Notes under the pieces: model-generated
Told to the model about the DNA's origin: nothing
The model's input: only the letters and a program-made list of their open reading frames with translations
Databases searched by the model: none
DNA from: a virus
Length of the DNA: 37,302 nt
IMG/VR virus record: IMGVR_UViG_3300042453_001570
Location: 1 to 37,302 of that record
Reading direction: 5' to 3' (one strand)
Made by a program: the position numbers and the translations under genes
In this document: in pieces, positions 1-8,458 of the stretch
Position numbering within the stretch: the first letter of the stretch is position 1
Layout: every line of letters starts with the position of its first letter

Positions 1-919
1 ACTTGCCCTGCTTCGCAGCGTTGCGGCAGGTCAGGTTACCGTAGCACATGATGAGCGCGTAGCGCGCATCGAGGTTCTCTGGACGGACGAATTCCGTCTG
101 CGCGAACCACTTGCCCGTGTGACCAACTAGGGTCAGGTACTTGCTGTTGAGGAAGTAAACCACACCAGCGGTGCAATGCTCATCGTAAACCACGGGAGCA
201 GCCTTGAACAACAGGTTCTGGAAACCAGCATCTGCCGTCTTGGTGTCCGTGTAACGGAGTTGCGGCTGCAACAGTGCCTCGTACTTCTCGAACAGGGTCT
301 GGGTCGTCAGCACCATGTCTGGGTGGTCATTACCAACCGACACGCTGTTGTACGCCGTGGACAACTGGGCGAGAGTCAAAGCACCAGCGGTGTTCTCCTC
401 GTATGAACGCCAGTATTCGTTACCAGCAGTTGCACGGTTGATTCCACCGACAGTTCCAGAGGCTTCGACGATGTTGCCGAGGCCGTTCCAGTCCTTGCCG
501 CTGTTGCCCGTACCATCAGCGAAGAACATCTGGTTGAAGCCTTCACGCATCGACTCCTCGGCCTGCATAATCTTGGCTTCGAGAAGGTTGATGATTTCTT
601 GCTCACCGTTGTTCTTGGCTTCTTCGATACCCGAGATGGCGATGGATGCAGCGTACTGCTTCCAGTCGTACTCGGCTGCCGTGATGCCGCTCTGGGCCGT
701 CAGCGAAATGGTGTCGTAGCCACTGTACGAAGCCACCGTGCTGTTCTGACCGTAGATGAGTGGCTCCACAATCTTGGTGCCACCGTTAAGCATACGGATG
801 CGACCCTTATCCATGAGGAAGTAGGTCAGGGGGCGAGCAGAAAACACGTTGTCGGTCAACTGGTCGCGGTAGTTGGCGAGCGTTGTTGAAAGCAACGCAT
901 CGAAATTCGGGTTAGACAT
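1..919 (-). CDS. Major capsid protein, N-terminal part (gene continues at 37084-37065)
   Basis: This is the main shell protein, probably HK97-fold. It starts at ATG 919 behind a CTAGGAG ribosome site and runs off the left edge. Joined through the terminal repeat it continues to the stop at 37065 and gives 312 residues. The N-terminus (MSNPNFDALLSTTLANYRD), a GG-x-KIVEPL strand and an FFADGTGNSGKDWNGL segment are typical of phage capsid proteins of this size. It directly follows the scaffold gene, as expected. The assignment rests on context and general pattern; no fold search was run. The 313-codon frame is intact across the junction. Confidence 0.85.
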   Translation of the reverse strand, partial: MSNPNFDALLSTTLANYRDQLTDNVFSARPLTYFLMDKGRIRMLNGGTKIVEPLIYGQNSTVASYSGYDTISLTAQSGITAAEYDWKQYAASIAISGIEEAKNNGEQEIINLLEAKIMQAEESMREGFNQMFFADGTGNSGKDWNGLGNIVEASGTVGGINRATAGNEYWRSYEENTAGALTLAQLSTAYNSVSVGNDHPDMVLTTQTLFEKYEALLQPQLRYTDTKTADAGFQNLLFKAAPVVYDEHCTAGVVYFLNSKYLTLVGHTGKWFAQTEFVRPENLDARYALIMCYGNLTCRNAAKQGK

Positions 920-949
920 TTCTATACTCCTAGAAAATTAATAAACGGA

Positions 950-1747
950 TTAGGATGCACCCATTTGACGCTTCGCTGCTTCCCAAGCATCCGCTACCGA
1001 ACTAATAGGCACAAAAGTTTCATTCGTTGTGCTGGCTGTAGCCGAGGCCCCACCAGACACAACAGACGCTGCACGCTTGGCCTCCAACACCTGTGCGTCA
1101 GCCTGCTGCTGACGCTCCTGTGCTGCTTTGGCCAACTGTGCCTGCTGTACCATGCGGTCAAAAGCAAGTTGCTTGTAAACACCTTCGAGGTCATTCGTTC
1201 CCATCCGCAAAGCGGTAGAAACAACCTCTTTAACATCAAAATCAGAATACTTGGACTGCAAACCTTGAATTTCACGCTCAACCTGCTGCTGACTCTGGTA
1301 GTCCTCAAACGAGGCAATACGCTGGTCAAGTTCACGGTAACGACGCTCAATCGGGTCATCGGACAGATAATCCATTTCACTTGCTGCGTTGGCCATCTCG
1401 GTGGCAGCCTTACGGCTGATACCATAATGGTCCATCAACAGGTCAATAGTGGTTTGGGGGTCTGTCTCCAAAGCCGACTGAAGCGCTGACGCAAACTGCA
1501 ACTGGTCACGCTGCTGGGAAAGTTCCTGAGTCTTACGGGTATAATCCGCTTGACGCTGGTACCCAGCGAGTGCTTCACTCAACGGAACTTGCAGTTCCTC
1601 ACCATCAATCTTAATCGGAACTCTATAATTAGAATATTCGTCAACCGAAAGAACGGGTGTATCGGGTGCTTCTGATATTTCACTCGGGGCTACGGTTGAC
1701 CCATCAACTACAGGTTCCACCTCGGGCGTTGCGATTTCATCGCTCAT
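950..1747 (-). CDS. Capsid scaffolding protein
   Basis: A 265-residue acidic, helix-rich protein between portal and capsid genes, the usual place for the assembly scaffold. It has a proline/glutamate-rich N-terminus, then GYQRQADYTRKTQELSQQRD, a pattern I associate with phage scaffolds, a long charged coiled-coil stretch (about residues 130-215), and an Ala/Ser/Thr-rich segment before a basic C-terminal helix (WEAAKRQMGAS) that could dock on the coat protein. It starts at ATG 1747 behind CTAGGAG. No protease motif is seen, so cleavage of the scaffold is not predicted. Confidence 0.75.
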   Translation of the reverse strand: MSDEIATPEVEPVVDGSTVAPSEISEAPDTPVLSVDEYSNYRVPIKIDGEELQVPLSEALAGYQRQADYTRKTQELSQQRDQLQFASALQSALETDPQTTIDLLMDHYGISRKAATEMANAASEMDYLSDDPIERRYRELDQRIASFEDYQSQQQVEREIQGLQSKYSDFDVKEVVSTALRMGTNDLEGVYKQLAFDRMVQQAQLAKAAQERQQQADAQVLEAKRAASVVSGGASATASTTNETFVPISSVADAWEAAKRQMGAS

Positions 1748-1798
1748 TTATATTTATCTCCTAGAGTCCTAAAATGGTTGCTCTAATGATAACTGGGC

Positions 1799-1806
1799 GT
1801 TCCCTA
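1799..1806 (-). repeat. TAGGGAAC junction motif (portal/scaffold)
   Basis: Its TAG is the portal stop codon. The scaffold start is 51 bases downstream. Confidence 0.65.
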
Positions 1807-3564
1807 GGCGGGAAGTTCTGGAGGCTGTCCCTGCTGTTGGGCCATCATGGCCATAATTTCTGGTGGAAGACCAGCGGCTTCCATTCCAGGCTGAGCAGTA
1901 GGCTCAGCCCCAGCACCAGCAGCGGGGACAGGAGGGGTGCCGCCCATTTGGGTCTGAGGCTGAGCCATAAATTCGTCTGGGTTCTTAACACCGAAACCAA
2001 ATTGCAGAACATGAGCCGCCAACTTCTGCATATCAACAATACCAAGCGGAGCAAACGGTGCCATAGCGTCAACCATCTGGAGTGCCATCTGACGCTTAAA
2101 CGACTCGTTCTGTGGCTGGGTTGAACCAGCAGCAACCTCGAAGTCGAAATCACCAGCAAGGTAATCGCGGTCAAAGTTAATCCACATTGGTTCGCCATCT
2201 CGTCCAGCAACTCTGGCTACCTGTTCGCCAATCATAAACTGCTGGGCAAGCGCCAACATGCGGCGGCCAACTTCCGCGATAGACTGCTCGACAATCGCCA
2301 ACTTGTCTGCGGTGCGGGCATTAATAGCATCCTGCACAAAAGATGCTTCTGTCGCCGTGCGGCGGATTTCTGGCAAGCCACCACGCTGAATCTCGGAAAC
2401 ACCAGAAACACGGTCAATGTCCTGAAGGATGATTTCCGTCTGATTATAGAATTCGGGTGGGTTAATTACCGCTGGGAAAGCCGTAACGACAGCGCCCAAC
2501 GGCTCGTCGCTGATAACGGGAACCATAACATTGTCATCGTCGGATTCCAGCGCCGAACGACCCAAATTATCAAAAGCGTTTTCCTTATATAGATACTTGC
2601 GGGAAAACTTCTTGCGATGATTCATCATCTGCGAACGAGTTTCGTTCAACTCAAGTTGCAGCGGCTCAATAGCCTCTAGGTCGCCAACAGGGTAAAACTG
2701 GTCTGGCACATCGTAGTTGCGAATCATCACAAACGGCTGACCAAACGAGTACGGCATACGCATCGGCTTAACCAAGAACTGGTCAGAACCTTCGCAGAAT
2801 ACCGACATTGTTCCAGCAAGAATGTCGTAAAACTCCCAAATTTCCGCGTAACCCTCGTTCTTATCGTAAATCTTTTTGCGTGAAGGGTCATCGGCATAAC
2901 GGCTAACAGCCATCGGCTGCACTTTTTCGCGGGCAGCCTTAGAGTAACGCTTATCTGCCTTTACTTCAGCGATTGGGCGGCGGATACGCTGCGCAATCCA
3001 CTTAATGTCCTTCATGCTGGTGGCATCTGGGTCAACAAACACATCATTGACCGAAACACGCTCAGCAAACGGGCTGTCCTCGCGAATAACTGTTACTGGA
3101 GTAATTTCCCCACCCTCGGCGTTCGGGTCAGAAAACTCGGTATCCCCTTCGGCAACAACTTCTTCCTCAACGAACCTGTAGGCAACCTTAATCCACCCAT
3201 GACCAAACACGAGTGCGTCTTTTACCGCACGGCGGAACTCCGTGCGGATGTCACGGTGCTTCCACCAGTAATTGACTACCGCTTCAGCAATGACAGCATT
3301 AGCGGCGTTTTCTGGCTTAACAGCATTAACCGTAATCTTGGGATAGTTTACCGAAATATTAGGTGAAATAACATTAATTGTAGAAAAAGAAATATTGACC
3401 AGCATCTGGTCTTCATTCTTGTAGTCATCAAAATGCTTGCCGCGATACAGGTCATTCATCCGCTTCCACAAAGCGTCATAACCGTCGTTCTTGCGCCAAC
3501 GCTTAGATGCTTCAAGGCGCTGCTTATAGTGCTTCAGGTAGTCGGCAGCAGATTTCTTAGCCAT
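1804..3564 (-). CDS. Portal protein
   Basis: A 586-residue protein of the length and style of P22-type portal proteins, which form the dodecameric DNA gate at one capsid vertex. The N-terminal half has NVISPNISVNYPKITVNAVKP followed by a helical segment and FGHGWIKVAYRF, the pattern seen in many podovirus portals. The C-terminal 60 residues are rich in Pro, Gly, Ala and Met. The ATG at 3564 overlaps the TAA of the upstream gene by one base (TAATG), so translation is coupled. The TAG stop at 1806-1804 is part of a TAGGGAAC junction motif. Confidence 0.85.
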   Translation of the reverse strand: MAKKSAADYLKHYKQRLEASKRWRKNDGYDALWKRMNDLYRGKHFDDYKNEDQMLVNISFSTINVISPNISVNYPKITVNAVKPENAANAVIAEAVVNYWWKHRDIRTEFRRAVKDALVFGHGWIKVAYRFVEEEVVAEGDTEFSDPNAEGGEITPVTVIREDSPFAERVSVNDVFVDPDATSMKDIKWIAQRIRRPIAEVKADKRYSKAAREKVQPMAVSRYADDPSRKKIYDKNEGYAEIWEFYDILAGTMSVFCEGSDQFLVKPMRMPYSFGQPFVMIRNYDVPDQFYPVGDLEAIEPLQLELNETRSQMMNHRKKFSRKYLYKENAFDNLGRSALESDDDNVMVPVISDEPLGAVVTAFPAVINPPEFYNQTEIILQDIDRVSGVSEIQRGGLPEIRRTATEASFVQDAINARTADKLAIVEQSIAEVGRRMLALAQQFMIGEQVARVAGRDGEPMWINFDRDYLAGDFDFEVAAGSTQPQNESFKRQMALQMVDAMAPFAPLGIVDMQKLAAHVLQFGFGVKNPDEFMAQPQTQMGGTPPVPAAGAGAEPTAQPGMEAAGLPPEIMAMMAQQQGQPPELPA

Positions 3565-3788
3565 TATTCAGCATCCTTCTGGCCCTTATGCCATCCCAGG
3601 TGTTGGTGTAATTCTTCATTGATTTCGTCAACTTTTTCGCCAATTTTATCAACACGGCGACCAATACTGCGTAACAATAGACCATTCTCTGCGTGCTGCT
3701 CCGTATTCTCTTTCCGAAGGCGCTGTAGCACAACAACAATCGGACCCGAAATAACCGCAACCACTACAGGAACAATCCACTCGACCAC
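3564..3788 (-). CDS. Small membrane protein with coiled coil
   Basis: A 74-residue protein with one N-terminal membrane segment (about residues 5-22, IVPVVVAVISGPIVVVLQ), then a charged coiled coil (RRVDKIGEKVDEINEELHQHL) ending in GWHKG. Short actinophage membrane proteins of this shape are often called holins or left unnamed. The topology would also suit an i-spanin, but no partner lipoprotein is visible and the lysis genes lie elsewhere. It starts at GTG 3788 and is coupled to the portal gene by a one-base overlap. Function not known. Confidence 0.7.
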   Translation of the reverse strand: MVEWIVPVVVAVISGPIVVVLQRLRKENTEQHAENGLLLRSIGRRVDKIGEKVDEINEELHQHLGWHKGQKDAE

Positions 3789-3792
3789 CTCA

Positions 3793-4020
3793 TCACATCC
3801 AATTAGTTACAGGTTCGGCATTATAGCCATTAATCTTAGCCTGCTCCACGGTCTGACGCTGACGCTCGCGAATAGTAGGGCCATGAAAGTCCTCTTGGCC
3901 ATAAGTAAAGCCAAGTCGGACACCCTTAATATGGCACTTAAAGCAAATTTCGCCCCTATGGGGCTTCTGCTCGGCAGAAAACTGCTTGCCACACTCCTCG
4001 CAAATAAAACTTAGCATCAT
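3793..4020 (-). CDS. Zinc-finger-like small protein between terminase and portal
   Basis: A 75-residue protein with an N-terminal C-x2-C (FICEECGKQF) followed by GEICFKCHIKG, giving four cysteines that can bind zinc. The rest is a polar helix ending in NWM. I associate similar proteins with the terminase-portal interval of aquatic phages, but their role is unknown to me. Two adjacent ATGs (4020 and 4017) are possible starts, with GGAG upstream (AACTGGAGTTTATG). A TAGGGAAC motif overlaps the terminase stop just upstream. Confidence 0.75.
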   Translation of the reverse strand: MMLSFICEECGKQFSAEQKPHRGEICFKCHIKGVRLGFTYGQEDFHGPTIRERQRQTVEQAKINGYNAEPVTNWM

Positions 4021-4032
4021 AAACTCCAGTTT

Positions 4033-4040
4033 GTTCCCTA
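4033..4040 (-). repeat. TAGGGAAC junction motif (terminase/zinc protein)
   Basis: Its TAG is the terL stop codon. The next start is 12 bases downstream behind GGAG. Confidence 0.65.
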
Positions 4041-5645
4041 AGATTGGCCAAAAGGCGTGCGTTCACGCACATTATGTGACCCCAAAAAGGTTTTACCGTG
4101 CTGTTGGCCCCCAAAAATATGGCTCTCCCACCACAACAGGCTGTTCGCTGGCGGCTTCAGGTCCTGACGATACTCTGGCAACCAGACATATTTAAGCATC
4201 TGAACGGCAATAGCCAAAGAAATAACCCTGTCGTCATGTGGACTGCCCTGCATTTTGCCATTTTCCTTGCGCACAAAAGTGCGCAACTCGGCAATAGTCC
4301 TAGAGTCCACCAAATCAATACCACCATCCCTGAGGGCTGCGTTTAATTCGTCAATAGCCAGAGGCTTTGTCGTCGCCGTAGTACGCCAACCGAGAACTTC
4401 CGTCGCCTCTGGGCGACGCATAGCCAATTTGCGTTGACGATACAGATTCTTGTACCCATACTTTTGGGCAGCCTTAAGCGTTGTTAGACCGTGGTTATTA
4501 CTTTCAATGCCTAGCAGCGCCGTATTATACCACCAGCCCAACTCGGACAACAGTTCACCAAACAGGTCTGGCTCAATCCGCCCATGCCAATGGGCGACAA
4601 CAATGCCAGTAGTAGCATCAATAATGTGGGCGGAACTAAAGTCACCGTAACTGAGTCCTTCGGCCACATCGGCCCCAATCACATACAAACTATCACTACG
4701 AGGAAAATCCCAAACCGCGAACTCGCCATTTTCTGTTTCATGGAACTCACCATTGCCAGTAGAAAACAAATGGAAGTATCCACGCATTGGGTCCATTGCC
4801 TGAATTTCGTCAAGCAAAGAAATATCAAAAACTGGGTTACCTGACTTGATGAACGCTTCTTCTGGAAATGATGGATACTCCTGGTGCAACTGCCACGAAG
4901 ACATATTCGCCGCCTTCATGTCGTACCACTCTTGGTCGCGTTCACCGTCCGCGCTCCAGGGGAAGAAAATGCCCTTAAAACGGTTTGTCCCCGCTTGAGA
5001 ACCAACCCACAGTTCGTGATAAAAGTTACCAGAACCATTGGCCGTACTCAAACCAATAACGCGACCACCAACATCAGCGACAGGCTCAATAGAAGCCCAA
5101 GCCTCCTCAGCGTTGGGGAGGAACGCCCATTCGTCAACGATAACCAAATAGACTGACTCACCACGAGCAGGGTCATTACTACTAGGCAAAGATTCAATAG
5201 CAGATTCATTATCAAACACCATCTTCAACTGGTGGTCCGTGGTTTGCTGCGGACCTCTTTCCTTTAACCACTGCGGCAAAAACCTATAGCCGTACTTGGC
5301 TTTTGCCAACAACTTAACAGACTCGCGTTCCGTACGAGACAACATAACCACAAAACGGTCAGGGGCAAAAAAGGTTAACCAAAAAGCGTACGCCGCAGCC
5401 AGCGTACTGAACCCAATCTGGCGGGCCTTAAGAACAATAGTATAGCGTTCAGACATCCATGTTTGCACGGTGTCAATTTGCGCTTGGCGCAACTCAAACC
5501 TGATTCGTCCATGCTCTGGATGTTTAATATACCAGTAGTTCGCACAAAAATACTTGAAGGCTTCCAGTTGGTCTTCGACGGACCCATCCTTGGGTCCGCG
5601 ACACTTTCTGAATTCTGCCTCGTTTACTAATTCTCTGAGTTCCAT
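4038..5645 (-). CDS. terL: Terminase large subunit (DNA-packaging motor)
   Basis: A 535-residue packaging ATPase and nuclease that pumps DNA through the portal and cuts the concatemer. The ATPase half has a Walker A variant KARQIGFST (73-81) and Walker B VYLVIVDEWA (165-174, D171/E172), followed by the coupling motif region GLSTANGSG. The nuclease half has the RNase-H-like acidic residues in VIGADVAEG (D326) and HDDRV (D471/D472). Length and motif order are normal. The start overlaps the end of the transglycosylase gene. The stop TAG (4040-4038) lies inside a TAGGGAAC motif. The packaging mode (cos or headful) cannot be decided from this. Confidence 0.93.
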   Translation of the reverse strand: MELRELVNEAEFRKCRGPKDGSVEDQLEAFKYFCANYWYIKHPEHGRIRFELRQAQIDTVQTWMSERYTIVLKARQIGFSTLAAAYAFWLTFFAPDRFVVMLSRTERESVKLLAKAKYGYRFLPQWLKERGPQQTTDHQLKMVFDNESAIESLPSSNDPARGESVYLVIVDEWAFLPNAEEAWASIEPVADVGGRVIGLSTANGSGNFYHELWVGSQAGTNRFKGIFFPWSADGERDQEWYDMKAANMSSWQLHQEYPSFPEEAFIKSGNPVFDISLLDEIQAMDPMRGYFHLFSTGNGEFHETENGEFAVWDFPRSDSLYVIGADVAEGLSYGDFSSAHIIDATTGIVVAHWHGRIEPDLFGELLSELGWWYNTALLGIESNNHGLTTLKAAQKYGYKNLYRQRKLAMRRPEATEVLGWRTTATTKPLAIDELNAALRDGGIDLVDSRTIAELRTFVRKENGKMQGSPHDDRVISLAIAVQMLKYVWLPEYRQDLKPPANSLLWWESHIFGGQQHGKTFLGSHNVRERTPFGQS

Positions 5646-6073
5646 CTTGGTTTACCACCCCACGGAATCCAGCCGTTCCCGTTCCTGTCGTGAGAATAAT
5701 CAAAAATAGCCATAAACGCATTAGCGTTTACAATAGGGTTAAACAGTTCCTCACAGGTCTTCAAGATGCCCTGTTCCTGGAGCCAACCCCGTTTGCTGTA
5801 ACGATTGGGCTTGCACCAAAAAGCATTAATCTGAAACAACCCATAAGAACCTCCCATTGGGTCGTAGGGGTTAAATGCTACTTGTCGGCAGCGAGATTCG
5901 CGCCACATTACATAATCAACCTGTCGAATATGCGCCTTGCGGCCCGAGGCCGCCAGCGCAGTAATCTCGAAACGGTCATCGCAACGCAAATGATTTGAGG
6001 TCGCCTGTGCGGCAGGGACAAAACCACAAATCCCTGCGATAAATACGGATACGGCAAATACCAGTTTTATCAT
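5627..6073 (-). CDS. Secreted lytic transglycosylase / lysozyme-like enzyme
   Basis: A 148-residue protein with a clear Sec signal peptide (MIKLVFAVSVFIAGICGFVPAAQA, likely cut after residue 24) and a small SLT/lysozyme-type domain. The catalytic glutamate is probably E59 in VMWRESRCRQ, followed by the GSYGLFQIN motif (75-83) typical of the SLT/Rpf/goose-lysozyme fold. Cysteines 31, 62 and 87 could form disulfides outside the cell. Its export signal means it can reach peptidoglycan without the holin, unlike the neighbouring endolysin. It overlaps terL by 19 bases. Confidence 0.85.
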   Translation of the reverse strand: MIKLVFAVSVFIAGICGFVPAAQATSNHLRCDDRFEITALAASGRKAHIRQVDYVMWRESRCRQVAFNPYDPMGGSYGLFQINAFWCKPNRYSKRGWLQEQGILKTCEELFNPIVNANAFMAIFDYSHDRNGNGWIPWGGKPRWNSEN

Positions 6074-6097
6074 AAATTAAACCCTAGTTGGGTGGTG

Positions 6098-6556
6098 TCA
6101 CGCAAAAAGTGACTTAAAAGCCTCGTGAACTTTTTTTGGGTCATCAGCAAACTCGGGAGACAACTCAATATGGTACCAGTCTCCCTGGGGTGCGCCTGAC
6201 ACCGTTTTCTTTGTGTAGCGAACCCAACCAGGTCGCGTACACTTGTAGGCCCTGCCATGCGGCTTGGGAAAATAGTCGATTACCAATTCAACACCAAGTT
6301 TATCGGCGTTAGCAACAACCATTTCGATTACTTCGTTGGCAATCTTTCTGTCCTTGCCGCGCCAAGACAAATCCATTGCACGACCAGTAGAATGAACCGA
6401 CATCTTATCGGAACCGCGAATAGGGCGAACACCCCAAGTTCCGTTATTCCAAAGATTCTTTTTGCTTAGCAGTACCAGATGTTTGACGAACGCTTCTGTG
6501 CCTTTGCGTTTGCCTTTGGCAACGCCATCAAATCCCGTATAGGGGCGACGCTTCAC
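6098..6556 (-). CDS. Endolysin, M15/VanY-like peptidase type
   Basis: A 152-residue lysin with no signal peptide, placed directly behind the holin candidate with a 4-base overlap. Zinc-site motifs of the M15 (D-Ala-D-Ala carboxypeptidase/LAS) fold are visible: SVHSTGRAMDLS (H55 and D62) and DWYHIEL (H129, E131). This HSxGRAxDL form is common in phages of Gram-positive hosts. It would cleave peptide bonds in the cell wall at the end of infection. No separate wall-binding domain can be seen, so the protein seems to be a single catalytic domain. Confidence 0.85.
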   Translation of the reverse strand: MKRRPYTGFDGVAKGKRKGTEAFVKHLVLLSKKNLWNNGTWGVRPIRGSDKMSVHSTGRAMDLSWRGKDRKIANEVIEMVVANADKLGVELVIDYFPKPHGRAYKCTRPGWVRYTKKTVSGAPQGDWYHIELSPEFADDPKKVHEAFKSLFA

Positions 6557-6777
6557 TTAGCGGCTTTCTTGACGGCCTTCTTCTTGCGAACCTTGATTAC
6601 GCGTCCGTAGCGCGAATCCTTCGGGTCCAAATAGTTATAGACCACAGGCAAAACTGCGGCTGCGCCAGCAGCCAGCAGAGCCTTGGGGTCACGCTCGCCA
6701 GCAATCGCCAAAGCAACAACACCAGAACCAAAAACCTTGGCCCACGACTTTAACATCTCCAAATGCTCTTTTGACAT
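6553..6777 (-). CDS. Putative holin
   Basis: A 74-residue protein directly upstream of the endolysin. It has hydrophobic stretches at about residues 15-28 (FGSGVVALAIAG) and 34-48 (LLAAGAAAVLPVVYN) and a strongly basic C-terminus (KVRKKKAVKKAAK), which is the classic holin layout. The start is taken as ATG 6777 rather than the upstream in-frame codon, because a TGATTATG junction couples it to the previous gene. The identity is from topology and position only. Confidence 0.7.
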   Translation of the reverse strand: MSKEHLEMLKSWAKVFGSGVVALAIAGERDPKALLAAGAAAVLPVVYNYLDPKDSRYGRVIKVRKKKAVKKAAK

Positions 6778-6779
6778 AA

Positions 6780-6953
6780 TCACCACTTTCCCAACGGACA
6801 ATGAAAAACCTTGAATCGTGTTTTAACCTTCATGAAGCAAAAACATTCGCCACATTGCGGTGCGCCAGGTAGGATTTCAATGAGTTTATCGCAATCCAAA
6901 CAAATATCTAGTCTTTCCTTGGGAGAAAGATTTTTTTCAGTCAAGGAACTCAT
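6780..6953 (-). CDS. Cysteine-rich putative zinc protein
   Basis: A 57-residue protein with C-x2-C (ICLDCDK), C-x2-C-x-C (PQCGECFCF) and a final CPLGKW. This spacing is one I recognise from small proteins near tail-fibre genes of marine and freshwater phages. It probably folds around one or two zinc ions. The start is taken at ATG 6953, giving a 17-base overlap with the upstream gene. Its function is not known. Confidence 0.75.
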   Translation of the reverse strand: MSSLTEKNLSPKERLDICLDCDKLIEILPGAPQCGECFCFMKVKTRFKVFHCPLGKW

Positions 6954-7326
6954 TGTCGAAATGGTAAGACGCATCTAGGTCCCACTGCTGCTTATCTTCA
7001 TTCCAAAGATAATGTTGGCCATCTTCTGGCTTTGCGACTGGGGCAACCCAATCGTAAGAAGAATTCAACGACCAACTTGCATGGGGGCGGGGTTCAACGA
7101 AAACATCTGGTTCAGCAAGAAACAAAAATCCTTGCTGTGCAAAATCTTTGCGAAAAGACTTGCTGTAAGATGTTTGCTTCCATGTTCCAGGAATACCAAG
7201 CGAAGCAATGTAATCCTGTCCTGGTTGCTCTGACTCTGGGTAATTCCCACCAGCACAATCGTCATTAGAAATGACGATTACATCTTGGACAACGCCGTCT
7301 TCATTAATTTTGGCAAAATGAGCCAT
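6937..7326 (-). CDS. Conserved phage protein of the MAHFAKINE type, tail-fibre associated
   Basis: A 129-residue protein. Its start (MAHFAKINEDGVVQDVIVISN), the central WKQTSYSKSFRKDFAQQGF and the later PYSSW-like HASWSLNS and PVAKPEDGQHYLWNED match a family I know from many aquatic phages, usually close to tail fibres and without an assigned role. The start is at ATG 7326 after a TGATTATG junction; an upstream in-frame extension is translated in the shadow of the adhesin and is rejected. It is probably a virion or fibre-assembly protein. Confidence 0.8.
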   Translation of the reverse strand: MAHFAKINEDGVVQDVIVISNDDCAGGNYPESEQPGQDYIASLGIPGTWKQTSYSKSFRKDFAQQGFLFLAEPDVFVEPRPHASWSLNSSYDWVAPVAKPEDGQHYLWNEDKQQWDLDASYHFDNEFLD

Positions 7327-7328
7327 AA

Positions 7329-8066
7329 TCACCCAATCCTGTAACGAATCACAACAACACCCGACTGTCCAGCAGCACCACTGTTTCCACCGTTTCCAGT
7401 GTTCGCGGTTGTGGATGCACCATAACCACCGCGGGCATAGGTGACAGATGTTCCAGTAAAAGAGTTTGCAGTTCCCGCACCACCAGTCGTCGTACCAGCA
7501 GCGGAAGAACCACCACCACCCATTCCAGAACCACAAGTGTTAGTACCACCAGCGGTTCCTTCTGGCGGATTGTATCCACCTGAGTTTCCTGCACCACCGA
7601 CACCGCCACCTTGACAGCCGTTGGTGCCACCGCCACCACCGCCTGAACCACCAGCAGCACCGTTACCATAACCACCACCGCCAGCGCCACCAGCGGAAGA
7701 AGAATAACCAAGCGCGCTGGAAGTACCACCCGCACCACCAACAGTAATTGTATATGCTTGCGCGGTAACAGCAACACCAGTAAATACTCGGTATCCACCA
7801 GCGCCGCCGCCACCACCGTTAACACCAGTGCCACCACCAGCAACAATCATCACATCGACAGTAGAACCAAACGCGCTGGAAGCGGCGTTAACCGTAAAGG
7901 TTCCAGTAGCGTTAAACTGATGGTATGCGTAAGTATTGCCATCCTGGGCGTAAGTTGACGAATCAACCGCACCACCAGATGCAACTATGCCCTGCCAAAA
8001 ACCACGTCCAGCATTAACCTTTTTAGCAATTGGCTGGCTTACATCTCCTCTATTACCACGAGACAT
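7329..8066 (-). CDS. Glycine-rich tail adhesin
   Basis: A 245-residue protein. The first third has a normal beta-rich composition (HQFNATGTFTVNAASS, then VDVMIVAGGGTG). The rest is dominated by glycine runs (for example GGGGGGTNG) ending in GQSGVVVIRYRIG. This matches the glycine-rich domains of phage tip adhesins, which can pack as polyglycine-II helices and present variable loops for receptor binding. It would sit at the tip of a tail fibre. The repeats are imperfect and run throughout the C-terminal half, so this gene may vary quickly between relatives. Confidence 0.8.
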   Translation of the reverse strand: MSRGNRGDVSQPIAKKVNAGRGFWQGIVASGGAVDSSTYAQDGNTYAYHQFNATGTFTVNAASSAFGSTVDVMIVAGGGTGVNGGGGGAGGYRVFTGVAVTAQAYTITVGGAGGTSSALGYSSSAGGAGGGGYGNGAAGGSGGGGGGTNGCQGGGVGGAGNSGGYNPPEGTAGGTNTCGSGMGGGGSSAAGTTTGGAGTANSFTGTSVTYARGGYGASTTANTGNGGNSGAAGQSGVVVIRYRIG

Positions 8067-8068
8067 AA

Positions 8069-8434
8069 TTAAACCGCAATTCTGTTGACATAGCCGTGCA
8101 GCGTAATCACGCTGGCCGTACCAGCGGACGCGCGAACAACCAACGGCGTAGCATTTCCCTTCAACACAAGCCCAGGGGCAATAAGAACCAAACCAGATTC
8201 ACCAGTAAGAGTAATCTCAATCAAATCGTTCGGGTCGGTTGTTCCGCCCCAACCAACCGTCAACTTAACGGCGCTGGTCGAGGAGTTGGCTGCATAAAGC
8301 CAAATTTCGTCAAAAGTCGTAGCGGTGCTAGAGCCAGTATGAATCGTGGTTCCAGCAGCAATCGAAGTTGCCGCAACAAGAACTGGGCGACCATCCGTTG
8401 AACCGCTAAGCGTTTGCTTTGCAAAAGTTGCCAT
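8069..8434 (-). CDS. Putative small virion protein, beta-rich
   Basis: A 121-residue protein rich in Thr, Ser, Gly and Val, with alternating strands (EIWLYAANSSTSAVKLTVGWGG, VLIAPGLVLKG). Such proteins in this position are usually decoration, fibre-base or neck proteins. It starts at ATG 8434; the upstream leader carries TAGGGAAC 15 bases before the start. It lies between a fibre-like gene and the adhesin and has no recognisable catalytic motif. The virion role is inferred. Confidence 0.65.
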   Translation of the reverse strand: MATFAKQTLSGSTDGRPVLVAATSIAAGTTIHTGSSTATTFDEIWLYAANSSTSAVKLTVGWGGTTDPNDLIEITLTGESGLVLIAPGLVLKGNATPLVVRASAGTASVITLHGYVNRIAV

Positions 8435-8449
8435 ATACTATGTTATCCT

Positions 8450-8457
8450 GTTCCCTA
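8450..8457 (-). repeat. TAGGGAAC junction motif (fibre-like/beta-rich)
   Basis: Lies one base after the TAA stop of the fibre-like gene, within CTAGGGAACAGG. The next start is 15 bases on. Confidence 0.65.
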
Positions 8458-8458
8458 G

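Noticed and set aside
3564-3788. i-spanin candidate
   Set aside because: Topology fits, but it is far from the lysis genes and no outer lipoprotein partner was found; left as a membrane protein of unknown role.
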